Origin: Mesostigma viride
Taxonomy: Eukaryota > Streptophyta > Mesostigmatophyceae > Mesostigmatales > Mesostigmataceae
Direction of reading: 5' to 3'
NCBI GenBank assembly: GCA_009746045.1
Contig: RPFO01001232.1
Location: forward strand, 1-25,124
Length of the DNA stretch: 25,124 bases
Under the pieces are notes generated by a model. It saw nothing but the letters and a program-made list of their open reading frames with translations, had not been told where the DNA came from and made no database searches. Positions 9,169-18,718 of this stretch are shown piece after piece; position 1 is the first letter of the stretch, and each line of letters starts with the position of its first letter. Made by a program: the position numbers and the translations under genes.

Positions 9169-10048
9169 AGTTACGTTAAATAGTGACGGAACCTTTTGCC
9201 GCCTGAGGCAAATCGGTCCGTAACACTATTTTGCCCGGAATAACCACTTCCGAGCACCCAAGTTAATTCGGCCGAATTAACTTGGGTGCTCGGAAGTGGT
9301 TATTCCGGGCAAAATAGTGTTACGGACCGATTTGCCTCAGGCGGCAAAAGGTTCCGTCACTATTTAACGTAACTAAAACCTGGCCTCGTGGAGGGGGACG
9401 AAGAGCCCGAGACATCCGCCTAGGCCGCTGAGCACGCACCACTAAATGCGCCGGAGCTGCCTCAGTGAGGATTCGAACCCCTGACCTCCAAGGTGCACAG
9501 GTTTTAGTTACGTTAAATAGTGCCGGAACCTTTTGCCGCCTGAGGCAAATCGGTCCGTCACACTATTTTGCCCGGAATAACCACTTCCGAGCACCCAAGT
9601 TAATTCGGCCGAATTAACTTGGGTGCTCGGAAGTGGTTATTCCGGGCAAAATAGTGTTACGGACCGATTTGCCTCAGGCGGCAAAAGGTTCCGTCACTAT
9701 TTAACGTAACTAAAACCTGTGCACCTTGGAGGTCAGGGGTTCGAATCCTCACTGAGGCAGCTCCGGCGCATTTAGTGGTGCGTGCTCAGCGGCCTAGGCG
9801 GATGTCTCGGGCTCTTCGTCCCCCTCCACGAGGCCAGGTTTTAGTTACGTTAAATAGTGCCGGAACCTTTTGCCGCCTGAGGCAAATCGGTCCGTCACAC
9901 TATTTTGCCCGGAATAACCACTTCCGAGCACCCAAGTTAATTCGGCCGAATTAACTTGGGTGCTCGGAAGTGGTTATTCCGGGCAAAATAGTGTGACGGA
10001 CCGATTTGCCTCAGGCGGCAAAAGGTTCCGGCACTATTTAACGTAACT
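9169..10048. mobile_element. 880-bp palindrome made of three palindromes (fold-back element)
   Basis: The whole segment is a near-perfect palindrome centred between 9608 and 9609. It contains three ~206-bp palindromic modules (9169-9374, 9506-9711, 9843-10048), each centred on TTCGGCCGAA, joined by two 131-bp spacers that are inverted copies of each other. The ends read AGTTACGTTAAATAGTG and its complement. AGGGG flanks both sides (9164-9168 and 10049-10053), a 5-bp target duplication. There is no coding capacity, so it is a non-autonomous fold-back or MITE-like element. Removing it rejoins the two parts of the ORF1 pseudogene in the same frame. Confidence 0.85.
9712..9842 (+). repeat. Palindrome spacer with a tRNA-like B box
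   Basis: It holds GGTTCGAATCC at 9738-9748, identical to the consensus pol III B box/T-loop, preceded by GGAGGTCAGG and followed by CTGAGGC (9752-9758). GCCTCAG at 9671-9677 in the neighbouring palindrome arm could pair with CTGAGGC as an 88-nt tRNA-like frame, but I cannot fold convincing D and anticodon arms. The inverse copy is at 9375-9505. It may be a tRNA or SINE fragment captured by the fold-back element. Confidence 0.5.
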
Positions 10049-10053
10049 AGGGG

Positions 10054-10058
10054 GTCAC
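10054..10058. repeat. Target duplication GTCAC, left of the copia element
   Basis: GTCAC here and at 23676-23680 flank the two LTRs. It abuts the AGGGG duplicate of the palindromic element with no base between, so the two elements landed at adjacent sites. Confidence 0.9.
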
Positions 10059-10658
10059 TGTTAAATAAAATTCTTTAAGTGTATTGTATTTCCGAATAAT
10101 AAAAAGACGTAACAAAATAGATTACTCGCTCAGCGCCCAGCCCCGGACATGTCGACAACGTCGGCCATTGACAGCATTTGCTGCAACGTGATTCAAAGCT
10201 TTCTCCTGCGTGTCGGCCTTTCACGCCGCCAAACAGCTTTGACTCAATGCTCCGCTGTAGGTCATCACTGCGAGTAGCTCTGTGGCTTCACCCAACGCTG
10301 AGCAACGGCGTGGGCCTGAGAACGTACCCAAGTACAAACCAACCGAAATACACCAACATAATTCCCAAACGACACTCCACAACATAACGCACCGCAACCG
10401 AGATCCTCCCCACTGCTTGCCTGGACAAACGGTACGGAACCAAGGTTGCCCACGGAACGAACGGTAATGGCCAGAACCCAAAATAGCCCACAGCCAGAAC
10501 CTACGACCCGTTGCCTGACCGTACACATAAATTCCCACTGACCGCCGGCCCAGCAAATAAACCTCAACGCGGCGCTGCCGGCTGACCTCCGGACTTAGCC
10601 AATTCCGAGCATAACCAAATTCCAATACTTTATGTGACTGCGAGCCCACAATATAACA
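10059..10658 (-). repeat. 3' LTR of the copia element
   Basis: It starts TGTTAAATAAAATTC and ends CAATATAACA, giving the TGTTA...TAACA termini of retroviral-type LTRs. Open frames inside it also occur, identical, in the other LTR and are not genes. Confidence 0.93.
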
Positions 10659-10676
10659 CCATCCCCTTTTCTTTCG
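10659..10676 (-). promoter_or_regulatory. Polypurine tract of the copia element
   Basis: Read on the minus strand, a purine run AAAGAAAAGGGGATGG immediately precedes the 3' LTR. This is the expected plus-strand primer site for reverse transcription. Confidence 0.8.
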
Positions 10677-11139
10677 AGCAGTCACATCCACCACTCGGCC
10701 ACTTAACCACAACCACAGTCGACATACATGCCAACAATCCTCACAATATCCACCACCACCCAAGGGTTACTCGCAAACACTCTCGGAGACAGTACGCACA
10801 AGACGCTATGTACTAGGGAGCTCCAACCCTCTAACTTGGCGCCCATTCACGCCTTGCACATACTGCCAGTGTCTGAAGTAAGTCATGTAAGCAAGCGAGA
10901 ATACAAGACTGATCTAAACGACCACCCTTGACCCCGGCACACCCACACGACCCATACACATTACAAACCCGTTCCAACCGCACCAGTCCTCAACCAAGGA
11001 CACTCCCCACCAAATCAATTATGGAGCAAATTATCCAACCGTGCCGGGTCACCATCAGTATAGGGCAGGCATAAGGATCACCCCGGCCCAAACAACGTTC
11101 TCAAATTGGCCACAGGCTAAAATTCCACAGGGTCCAAGC
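10677..11139 (-). other. Copia 3' untranslated internal region
   Basis: About 460 bases lie between the pol stop and the polypurine tract. No coding sequence or known motif is visible; the strand is A/C-rich on plus. Confidence 0.55.
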
Positions 11140-12018
11140 TCAAACAACCAACAACTCCCGCAGATCCCCAAGAGAACCTGCCATCACCATCCGCAAGATG
11201 CGATACTGCTCTCGCGCTGCTGCAAACAGCTTGGTCACCGCGTCGCCGGGTTCAGCCTCCCCGGCAGATGGAGAACGCTCACCGCGTAAGACAGCTCCTT
11301 CAACAGCAGGAAATCGAGGTCACGCGTCCTGGACAGGCTGTTGAGGATAAAGCTCACAAGCGGCTGGCTATCCGTATGCACAGTTGTCGTCAGCACCAAA
11401 CGGACACCCATCCACTTGCCCATCCAGCGCAAGAACTGCTCGAGGTACAGCGAAGCCTTGATACACTCACACACACCACGGCACTCGTTACTGTCAGAGC
11501 CAACCGCCACACGCCTGCACAGTCTCGAATACCACCCACACAGCGATCCCCGACCCCCTGGGTTACAGAGCACAAACAGACCACCCATCCGTGCCCTCAG
11601 CTTGGTCAGTTCCCTGCCCTCACCCGACGTATCTGCAAAGCAGTGAAGAACAGCGGGCTGAGAGACCGACAGGCCAGAAAGCACCACACCTTGGCTCTCG
11701 GCCACATACTGCCTCACAACCGACGGATGGACTTGCGACAACACGTCATCTACCGTCCTACTCAGCACCACCAGATCGGGCGCACACACTGCCGCCATCC
11801 AGCCTAGCTTGCCACGCAGGCGGCTCCACAGGCCCTTACCACACAGCTCATCCACCGAGCCCATCAGCTCCTCCCGATACTTGTCAGGAATACCCAGGTG
11901 CATCTGATGCCTACCAGACGTCACTCGCAGGGTCTGCACTACACCGCAGAAGACACGCGGAGTCTGCTGGTCCACCACCTGCAGCTCGCCCACAGGGAAA
12001 CGCTTAGCGAGATCTGCA
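11140..12018 (-). pseudogene. Copia pol, end of RT and RNase H
   Basis: On the minus strand the frame resumes after element 2 with ADLAKRFPVGELQVV, the stretch that follows the YxDD box in copia RTs, then VFCGVVQTLRVTSGRHQMHL. RNase H follows with its acidic residues in place: CFADTSGEG (Asp), SNECRGVCECIKAS (Glu) and VHTDSQPLV (Asp). The last part, LHLPGRLNP, needs a single-base frame change near 11247 to continue as DAVTKLF (the family's NpADalTK box) and reach a TGA at 11142-11140. Without that change it stops at 11235. The RNase H removes the RNA template during minus-strand synthesis. Confidence 0.85.
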
Positions 12019-12020
12019 TA

Positions 12021-12530
12021 CACCGGGAAGGGGGGTGTGACATTTTGTGATATTTTGTGACATATCACGTGACATTTTGTGATGTGGATGTGACAAAATG
12101 TGACACTTTGTGATTTTTGTGACAAAACTGTGATATTCTGTGACATTTCGTGATAAATCATGTGATAAAACCAGCATATTCTGTGATTATCTTTGTGACA
12201 AAAACAAGGAAATTATCACAAAATATCAATGTCACGACTTGACAAAACGCACTGACAAAATCCGTGACATTATCACTGATATATCACGAAAAAAGGGTGA
12301 CAAATCCGTGACATTATCACAAAAAAAGGGTGACAAATCCGTGACATTATCACGAAAAAAAGGGTGACGAAATCCGTGACATTGTCACTGATATATCAGG
12401 AAAAAAAGGGTGACAAAGCCGTGACAATGTCACTGATAAATCTAGGGAGAAAACAGTGACATAAAACCACGGGCGATCATGACATATCACACAGATAAAT
12501 CGTGACATATCACACAGATATATCAGAACA
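12021..12530 (+). repeat. Left terminal and subterminal repeats of element 2
   Basis: After the 36-bp terminal repeat come dense TGTGACA/TTTTGTGAT motifs, then a roughly 33-bp tandem unit, GGGTGACAAATCCGTGACAT plus TATCACRAAAAA, in about five copies (12260-12445). Then CGTGACATATCACACAGATA repeats. A block GTGATAAAACCAGCATATT (about 12161-12180) has its inverse at about 18523-18544, so the inverted similarity extends well past the first 36 bp. Confidence 0.85.
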
Positions 12531-12599
12531 CATTCCAAAGCAAAACGGATGAAAAGCACACCTCGCGATTTCTTTATTACAAATATAAAGATAAATGTA

Positions 12600-12633
12600 A
12601 CAGATCTTCATTCTTCATTCTTCATTCTTCAAC
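12600..12633 (+). repeat. TTCATTC microsatellite
   Basis: About four tandem copies of a 7-bp unit (CTTCATT). Only simple repetition is visible. Confidence 0.8.
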
Positions 12634-12881
12634 AGTGATTATCGATCAGTGACAATTTGCAAACGCCGGCTTGGCGCTTGTCGTTGCGTGACAGAAATCT
12701 CAGAATGTTCCTGGAATGCAATAAAAAACGCACATGCGCAAGAAACATGAACGGATGGTTGGTGTCAGCTGTCTCATCTGCCACCGCACCCTAGAAAACC
12801 AATTCATGAACAAGAAAGCGCTCGATATAGATCAAGAAAACAAAAACAAACCTGCGCAGCCGTGGCGCCTAGATGACGATG

Positions 12882-12920
12882 TTAAGTGGACGACGACGAG
12901 GAGGCCGGCACCTTGTCTCC
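12882..12920 (-). CDS. Possible terminal exon in element 2 (minus strand)
   Basis: On the minus strand a strong acceptor, CCTTTTTTTTTCTGCTCACAG, precedes GGAGACAAGG and a 12-codon frame ending GDKVPASSSSST then TAA. This looks like the last exon of a spliced gene whose 3' end faces the left terminus, as in element 1. Upstream exons could not be traced through the C-rich low-complexity region at 13000-14500. Weak evidence. Confidence 0.25.
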   Translation of the reverse strand, partial: GDKVPASSSSST

Positions 12921-13079
12921 CTGTGAGCAGAAAAAAAAAGGCAAGTTTGAACACTCAAGATTTGTCATAGCCTTTCACAGCCTCGATCAATAGAAATGTT
13001 GCACATCAAAATCAATGTGTTGCCTAGAACATCCTTGAATGGGTTTCAAGAACAGCAAGGCGGCCTCCCCCGCCCGCAA

Positions 13080-13290
13080 ACTCATAATCCCAGTGTTTAC
13101 AACCCCCTCATGAGGGGGTTGTAAAATTGCAATCAGTCATTAAAAAAAAAAAAAAATCCCAGTTTCACACACTGCCCACTCATAAATAATCCCAGTTTCC
13201 CACAGCCCCCACTCAGCCCACTCTGACATAAACCACCCCAGTTTAGACACCCCCTCTCATGAATAAGCCCAGTTTCCCACAGTCACCTGG
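13080..13290 (+). repeat. Degenerate AATCCCAGTTT repeats with a 30-bp palindrome
   Basis: A motif close to AATCCCAGTTTCCCACA recurs near 13087, 13157, 13189, 13228 and 13269, often after an ACTCATAAT-like lead. A perfect palindrome lies at 13096-13125 (TTTACAACCCCCTCA and its inverse), directly before a poly-A run at 13141. Confidence 0.7.
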
Positions 13291-13375
13291 GAGACCGCGC
13301 AACCTGGGGTCAGTCAGGTCAGTCACAGCCGGTGCGGCGCTAGATTACAATACCGGTCCGATGTAGTGTAGTGGG

Positions 13376-13411
13376 GTGGGGGGTGGGTGGGGGGGGGGGG
13401 GGGGGGGGGGT
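13376..13411 (+). repeat. Poly-G tract
   Basis: An unbroken run of about 22 G follows GGGTGGGGGGTGGGTGG. It is strongly prone to quadruplex formation and to sequencing length error. The plus strand to about 14300 remains G/T-rich (GGGTGG, GGTTGG) without a convincing gene. Confidence 0.85.
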
Positions 13412-13730
13412 TCCCCCTCCTTTGGTGGGTGTCAAGGGGGACATTGGTAGGGGTTGATGATTTAGTAGTTGTGGAACGCAGTTGTAAATGTGGGTAGCTC
13501 GTGCGTAGGTCACAGGTTCTTGTGAGGGGTGGGGATGCTTGGGTTGCCGTGGTGGCTTGCCTATGGTACGTAGGTGCCTGAATACAGTGGTGGGCAGGTG
13601 CACTTCGTGCACCCAGAGCAGGTGGCAGTTTACATTCCCCCACCTGCAAGAAGTAGCCAAGAGTGTATTAAAGGCCATATGCCCCTTCTCAGGGCTAAGT
13701 GCTACATATACTCCCAACGGAGTTATGTTC

Positions 13731-13751
13731 CTAATTAATTAATTAATTAAT
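13731..13751 (+). repeat. AATT microsatellite
   Basis: Five tandem AATT units. GGTACGTAGG stands just after it (13752) and a copy at about 13564, so a short flanking word is duplicated. Confidence 0.75.
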
Positions 13752-14593
13752 GGTACGTAGGCGGGCTTGGCGATGGTCTATGCAGCAGGGTCAGTTATGG
13801 TTGAGTGGACAAGGGGTTGGTTGCCCCGGAGGCCGGGGTGGGCGGGGTTGGTTATGGTTCACGTGGATGGTGGGGTGGAGTCATCGTATATTAGGGCAGC
13901 GGGGGGTGGGGTCACTGGGCGGGGTGCAGTGGTGTAGGGGAACCTCGTTGTGGGGCGGTAGGGTGGTTTAGTGGATGGTTTGCGATGTTGGTGTGGAATG
14001 TGGTGGAGGTAATACGGAAGGGTGGTAGTCACATAGGTTGGCTAGGGGGACTCAAGGTGGATGGTCGGGTGGGTCAGCGTATGGTTTGGGAAGGAGGGCA
14101 GTGTATGGTTTGGGGAGGAGGGCGGTGTTACGGTGTTGTGGGGGACCTCAGGGTGGGGGCGAGAGTGGTCCGTAGTCAGGGGGGGATGGATAGCGGCATG
14201 TGGATGTCCGTAATGTATCTTTGTGGGTGGGGTGGGTATGGAACAGGCAGGGGAGTGGGGCGAGTGGGGTTAGCAGGGTGGAGGGTGCTGGCATTGTGGC
14301 GGGATGGTTGGAGGCACATGGACACACATAATGGCAAGAGTAACTGCATGCATAGCAACATGGGACCAGCTGTTCCGAGAACATCTGCAACCCTCACCAT
14401 GCAACAACCAACAGCAACCGGCAACTGCCAACAGTGACAACGTTCGCAAGATGTGACGCCAAGGCCATTGGAGATCCTGATGTAATTTCGGGGGGTTCCT
14501 AGTCCTGCCGTGTACTTAACTTAATTCAGGGCCGCACACTTCGTGTGGTGCAGTGGTGCAGCGAGGGCTCATGGCCGGTATGGTGGTAGCCGG

Positions 14594-15102
14594 TAGGTGA
14601 AGACCTTGCTGCGAATCGAGGGCGTGATATTGCATGGGAAAATGATGCCGAGAGTCTCAGGGCGTCTCGCGTGGTGACAGCTGCAGCGTGTGGGCCGAGG
14701 AGCTCGAGATGCAGGTCTCGTCGGTACATGTGGGCCACTGGTGAGGGCGCCAATGTGATGGAGGCCTTTCCATCGTGCCAGTTGGACATCACTCAACAGC
14801 CAAAGGGGCGGCTGCATTGGCGGTGGGGCTAGAATTCTGGTAACTGCACAGAATTGACCCAAGAAAGCTCGAATCGCGGGCATGGGCAGGCGAGGTAAAA
14901 GAGGGAAACATTGCGCCAGCGGTTGAGGAAAGAAGGCCTGTTTACAGTGCTGGGCCTCAGAAGGAGTCGAGGCGTCGGCTCAGTTGGCAGGGCGACGATA
15001 AGTCTGTCAAAGCTGCGCATGGGTGGCGCAATGAGAGCTCATTAGGAAGGTCTCGCGCAGGAGGTTTCGATAGGCTAAAATTTTTCTCAGTCCTCGAAGA
15101 TT
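14594..15102 (+). other. Two exon-like open stretches in element 2
   Basis: Plus-strand frames without a start codon are open at about 14594-14829 (including RDIAWENDAESLRASRVVTA) and 14853-15102 (including KLESRAWAGEVKEGNIAPAV and LSWQGDDKSVKAAHGWRNES, ending at a TAG). A GT-AG pair at 14724/14851 would join them in phase. Composition is hydrophilic and charged. Minus-strand frames here are also open, so coding is only suggested. Confidence 0.25.
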
Positions 15103-15684
15103 AGGCGGGTGAAAATCGTAAATCCGCCATAGCCGCCATTTAAAAAATTTTCCCGCTTTCCATGGGATATACTGCCTAGCCTTACAGTAGCCAAATGGAT
15201 TTGCGTGCGCCTCAGTCCATGCACCTAGTCGTTCGCCATCGGTTTCGGCGCAATATTTGAATTTTGCGCAAGGATCCTGACGGGTTGATTCCAGACTTGC
15301 GCTTGTTGCGAAAGATTATTGATTTATTTTGTCCATTCATTCCAGACTCCCAAGCTAGGGGCCGCCGTCGACTGTAGTCTGAACGGTACGGCTAACAGTT
15401 ACGATGCCAGGCCAGCAGCAAGCGGTCAAAACCAAGCGATACTAGAGAGTCATGTCAGTCGTCTTTTTACTGGTTTCGTCAGTCAGTTATTCCTCATGTA
15501 TGTCAAACTACTTCTACTTCGGAAGATATGTAGTAGCGGCGAATCGGAAGTGGACGTGGGCAGGGGGGGGCGGGAAGTACGACTGATGCAATATACCGTA
15601 CGTTAGTTATCGTCACAAAGCGAGTGACTGACGATAGTAAAGGGCCTCTAATGACGACAGTGATGACGATAGTATTTGGCACTG

Positions 15685-15831
15685 ATGAGTGATGACAGGA
15701 AGAGCGATGACCCCAAGTTACCAGACTTTGCGACGTTGATGAGACTTAGCGAATTGCGAGCCCTCATTCCAGTGGTTGCGCGGGTGTTACCGTTGAAGTT
15801 GAAGTTAAGAAAAAAAAAAAACTTGACTTGA
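15685..15831 (+). CDS. Possible first exon in element 2
   Basis: A short frame starts ATG with MSDDRKSDDPKLPDF and continues LMRLSELRALIPVVARVLPL. A GTGTTA donor near 15784 and a CTGCACAG acceptor at 15851 could splice it in phase to VGKVEGSCDRLAAKAG. It has a protein-like composition but no recognisable domain. Weak evidence. Confidence 0.25.
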   Translation: MSDDRKSDDPKLPDFATLMRLSELRALIPVVARVLPLKLKLRKKKNLT

Positions 15832-17671
15832 ACATCTATCCACGCTGCACAGGTGGGAAAGGTGGAAGGGAGCTGCGATCGGCTCGCAGCCAAGGCGGGA
15901 TTATGTGCCTTTTGATTTCCAGCAATGTCGCTTCTGTATGAACGCACGTGGTGGTTGGAATAGGAGCATAGGCTCACTGATGACCGTCGTGATTTATGTA
16001 GCCATTAGGGCGTCGTCTTAAATGAATTCAGGAGCGAGCTCGGACAAGGCTACAAGCAGCCATCGGGGGAGAAACATAGGCATGGTCTGGAATAAAGCTT
16101 TAATCGATCTGTTCGCTCAGTGGTAGGCACAGCACATTCGGACATCCAGAAGCTGCCCACTCTTTACCAGTTGAGGTGAGCAAGGAATTCCTCGCCTGAA
16201 ATTCTAATAAGTTTGCATCGACTTTAACATGCATGCCGTACGCACGTGGCATTCTCACGTATCGCCCTAGGGCCAAGGCTGCTATGGGCCGCTCGGTTTC
16301 ATGCCAAGTTAGCCGTGCTTGCCATGAATGCTGCAGCAGTTTCACTATCTCATTCGTACAAGGTCAATAGACTATGCAAACGACATCCGATTTAGTTTTC
16401 ATGAAGGGCATAACCTTGTTCAGATTGAGAGTTGCATGGCATGGGCTGCTCTTGCGCCACTTTCCTTGTCTTAACCTACTGATTCTCTGTTTATGCTTTC
16501 GGTCGTTATACATTCGTATGTGTGCATCTGTGTTGCCATTGTGGTGTCAATTTTGCGCGTGTACTTGTGATGCCTGATACCGTTGGACTTGCACGCGGCC
16601 CCATCGCATGTGGCAGCGACAAGCTCTTGGTCGCCTGTCCAGCGCGGCGAATTCTTGATGGTGAGCAACGGTGATCATTCTTTATGTAGTGCTCATTCCT
16701 CAAATTATCAACGTGCTGTGCGTGTCAGCCACCATTGGCCTTGTTCTTCCAGCTTCCGTGCATGATTTTTTTGTAGCCCGCTGGTGATGCTCTGAGCTAC
16801 AAATAGTTTGCATTATTTGTCCCAATTCCTTCGCTGTCGGTAGAATCTTCTTTGCAATCCAGTAGCCTTGGTTGACATTCGTGGCATTGCTGGACTATAT
16901 CTCGCTTCCTTGCATGGGTAGCATCTTTGCATATTTATCCTTTTTGCTCAGATCACAGCTTTTTGTCATTCCCTCCCCCCCGCTCCCCACCCTGAACGAC
17001 TCCTGCTAGTGTCAACTGCAGACGTAGAGCCTTCAGCCTCGTTAGAGTTCATCCTACCTGTAACGGGGCATATTGTTGGTTGATTGGCCTTGCATTTTCT
17101 TGGCACTATTCAGGCGTTTCTTTCTTATTGCCGTATTAACCATACAGAGATTGCAATGAAGTAGATTGTGAGGCCTCTTGGCATGTTAGGGAACCTTTGC
17201 GACTCCAGGATTTCTGGGTGTGCAGTTCCCTACAACTTGTGAGGCATGTAGATACAATTTAGGTGAACATCTATGGCCAATTTTTTTTCTCGAGCACCCC
17301 TGTCTCTCTCTTGGCCCAGTATCTCACCTTTCTTTGTCCTAAAATTAGGCCGGTACTCATAGATAGCCACGCAACTGCTGCGATCTCCCCCGCATCCTTA
17401 CATACAAGTGAACTGAAGTCATGCAAAGTTGTTGGCACGTCCAGCGCGTAGCGTTCATCTCACTAACAAATTTTTGTGTGTACCGATGCGTGCTTTGCCG
17501 GATGATGTATTTTTGTCTTGCATGCAGGCAATATACCTAACACAGTCGGGCCGGGCACATCCGTCAGTCCAACACGGCGAGAGGCCACATGCGGATGCAG
17601 ATTTTGTAGGCTCTGAGCCTTCAATGGTCACATTGCCGTAGCACTTGACAGTGTCCTGTGATTGTTTCTAG
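15832..17671. other. Unresolved interior of element 2
   Basis: This is mixed AT/GC sequence with many short frames on both strands and several CAG/TAG acceptor-like sites, as in an intron-rich algal gene. One minus-strand frame (16345-16100, containing WQARLTWHETERPIAALAL) and one plus-strand frame (17429-17641) look the most protein-like. I recognise nothing in either. Confidence 0.35.
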
Positions 17672-17768
17672 AGAGTCATCCAGTTACTTCAGCAATGGTG
17701 GCTGGGACAGCCCTCGTGATGGTTTCGGTGATGATGAGGATGATGACTTTGATGACGAGGACTGTTGA
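17672..17768 (+). CDS. Possible acidic terminal exon of an element 2 gene
   Basis: After a TTGTTTCTAG acceptor the frame reads ESSSYFSNGGWDSPRDGFGD, then a run of Asp/Glu (DDEDDDFDDEDC), then TGA. An acidic C-terminus next to the right end of the element parallels the acidic tail of the element 1 plus-strand gene. Upstream exon borders are not fixed. Confidence 0.3.
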
Positions 17769-18403
17769 GCCCCGTTGTACTTCTCGGTCAACAGATTTTA
17801 TATTGCATTTGTGAGATGATTGTGGGTGTCCATTTTGCACACCACCCACAGCCATGCTTGAGTGCACCGTTCCTTGTGTGTGTATCAATACAGTTTGTGT
17901 TCGTATTTGATCAGTTGTGCCATTTCATCGGGTTGTTGCATGCCATCTGAATATGTTCACTCCCCGTTGCCATTTTATCATACTAGTGTTGTGAGCTCAG
18001 AGCAATGGATGCATGATGCAGTGTTGTGATTCAGTGTAGATATTGACGATTTTACCTTTGATCAGCATGATGGATGCTTGGCCAGCGATGGGTCGGAGGT
18101 TGACACTTGATGACCGTGATGATCATTGCCCTGAATGTTCAATATTGGTGTTTTTCTTAACATCCCAGTCGATATTTTTGCAATAAACCATGTCTCCCAC
18201 GGCTCATGACATTGTGGTGCATTTTATCATGCACCTGAGAGTGTTTCCAGCTTGTTTTGTCAGTTCCTTTCAGTACGCTTGCCCCGTACCGCTGCACGTG
18301 TTGTCTCTCCTGGCATTGCCACCTTGTCGTGTCCCACCTTGGCCTTTTCCTTCTCCGTCTCTGCTGCGGCACGCACTTCCTTGCTGCGGATGTGCATTAT
18401 GCG

Positions 18404-18716
18404 TGCTTTGTGATATATCACTTCCCCTGAGTGGTTGTGATTTATCACCTTGTCACATTTTGTTTTTCTGTGGGTTTGTGACATTTTGTGACACTTTGAC
18501 ATTTTGTGATAGTGACGTTATCACAAAATATGCTGGTTTTATCACGTTTGTCACGTTTTGTCACAATCATGACATGTCTCGATCACAATTTGTCACAGTT
18601 TTATCACATTTTGTCACATTTTGTCACGTTTTATCATTTTTTTATCACAAAATGTCACAAAAGTGACATTTTGTGATAAAAAAATATCACAAAATGTCAC
18701 AGACCCCTTCCCGGTG
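18404..18716 (-). repeat. Right subterminal and terminal repeats of element 2
   Basis: Dense ATCACAAAATGTCACA words and their inverses, ending with the 36-bp terminal repeat (18681-18716). The immediate end also folds on itself (TGTCACAAAAGTGACATTTTG, about 18653-18673). The block at 18523-18544 is the inverse of one at 12161-12180. Confidence 0.85.
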
Positions 18717-18718
18717 TA

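Larger units (their letters stand above)
12021..18716. mobile_element. DNA transposon, element 2, nested in copia RT (6.7 kb)
   Basis: The ends are a 36-bp inverted repeat with two mismatches: CACCGGGAAGGGG, two differing bases, then TGTGACATTTTGTGATATTTT. TA flanks it at 12019-12020 and 18717-18718. Removing it and one TA rejoins RT in frame (Gln-Phe-Tyr-Ala-Asp-Leu). Subterminal regions are long, imperfectly inverted blocks rich in TGTGACA and TTTTGTGA. The interior has low-complexity segments and only exon-sized open stretches; no transposase core is recognisable. A TA duplication alone would suggest a mariner-like enzyme, but the CACCGGG termini do not resemble one. Superfamily unknown. 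Confidence 0.85.

Noticed and set aside
9660-9765. Complete tRNA gene
   Set aside because: The B box and an acceptor-like pair are present, but D and anticodon arms do not fold plausibly and the 5' half is palindrome sequence.
10221-10763. 180-residue minus-strand frame as a gene
   Set aside because: Most of it lies in the LTR and is repeated identically in the other LTR; composition is Trp/Gly/Cys-rich without domain features.
12021-12033. Element 2 as a CACTA-type transposon from its CAC start
   Set aside because: The flanks give a 2-bp TA duplication, the end is CACCGGG and not CACTA/G, and no matching transposase was seen.
13323-13717. Proline-rich minus-strand proteins opposite the poly-G tract
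   Set aside because: They are translations of low-complexity G/T-rich DNA; the length depends on the homopolymer.
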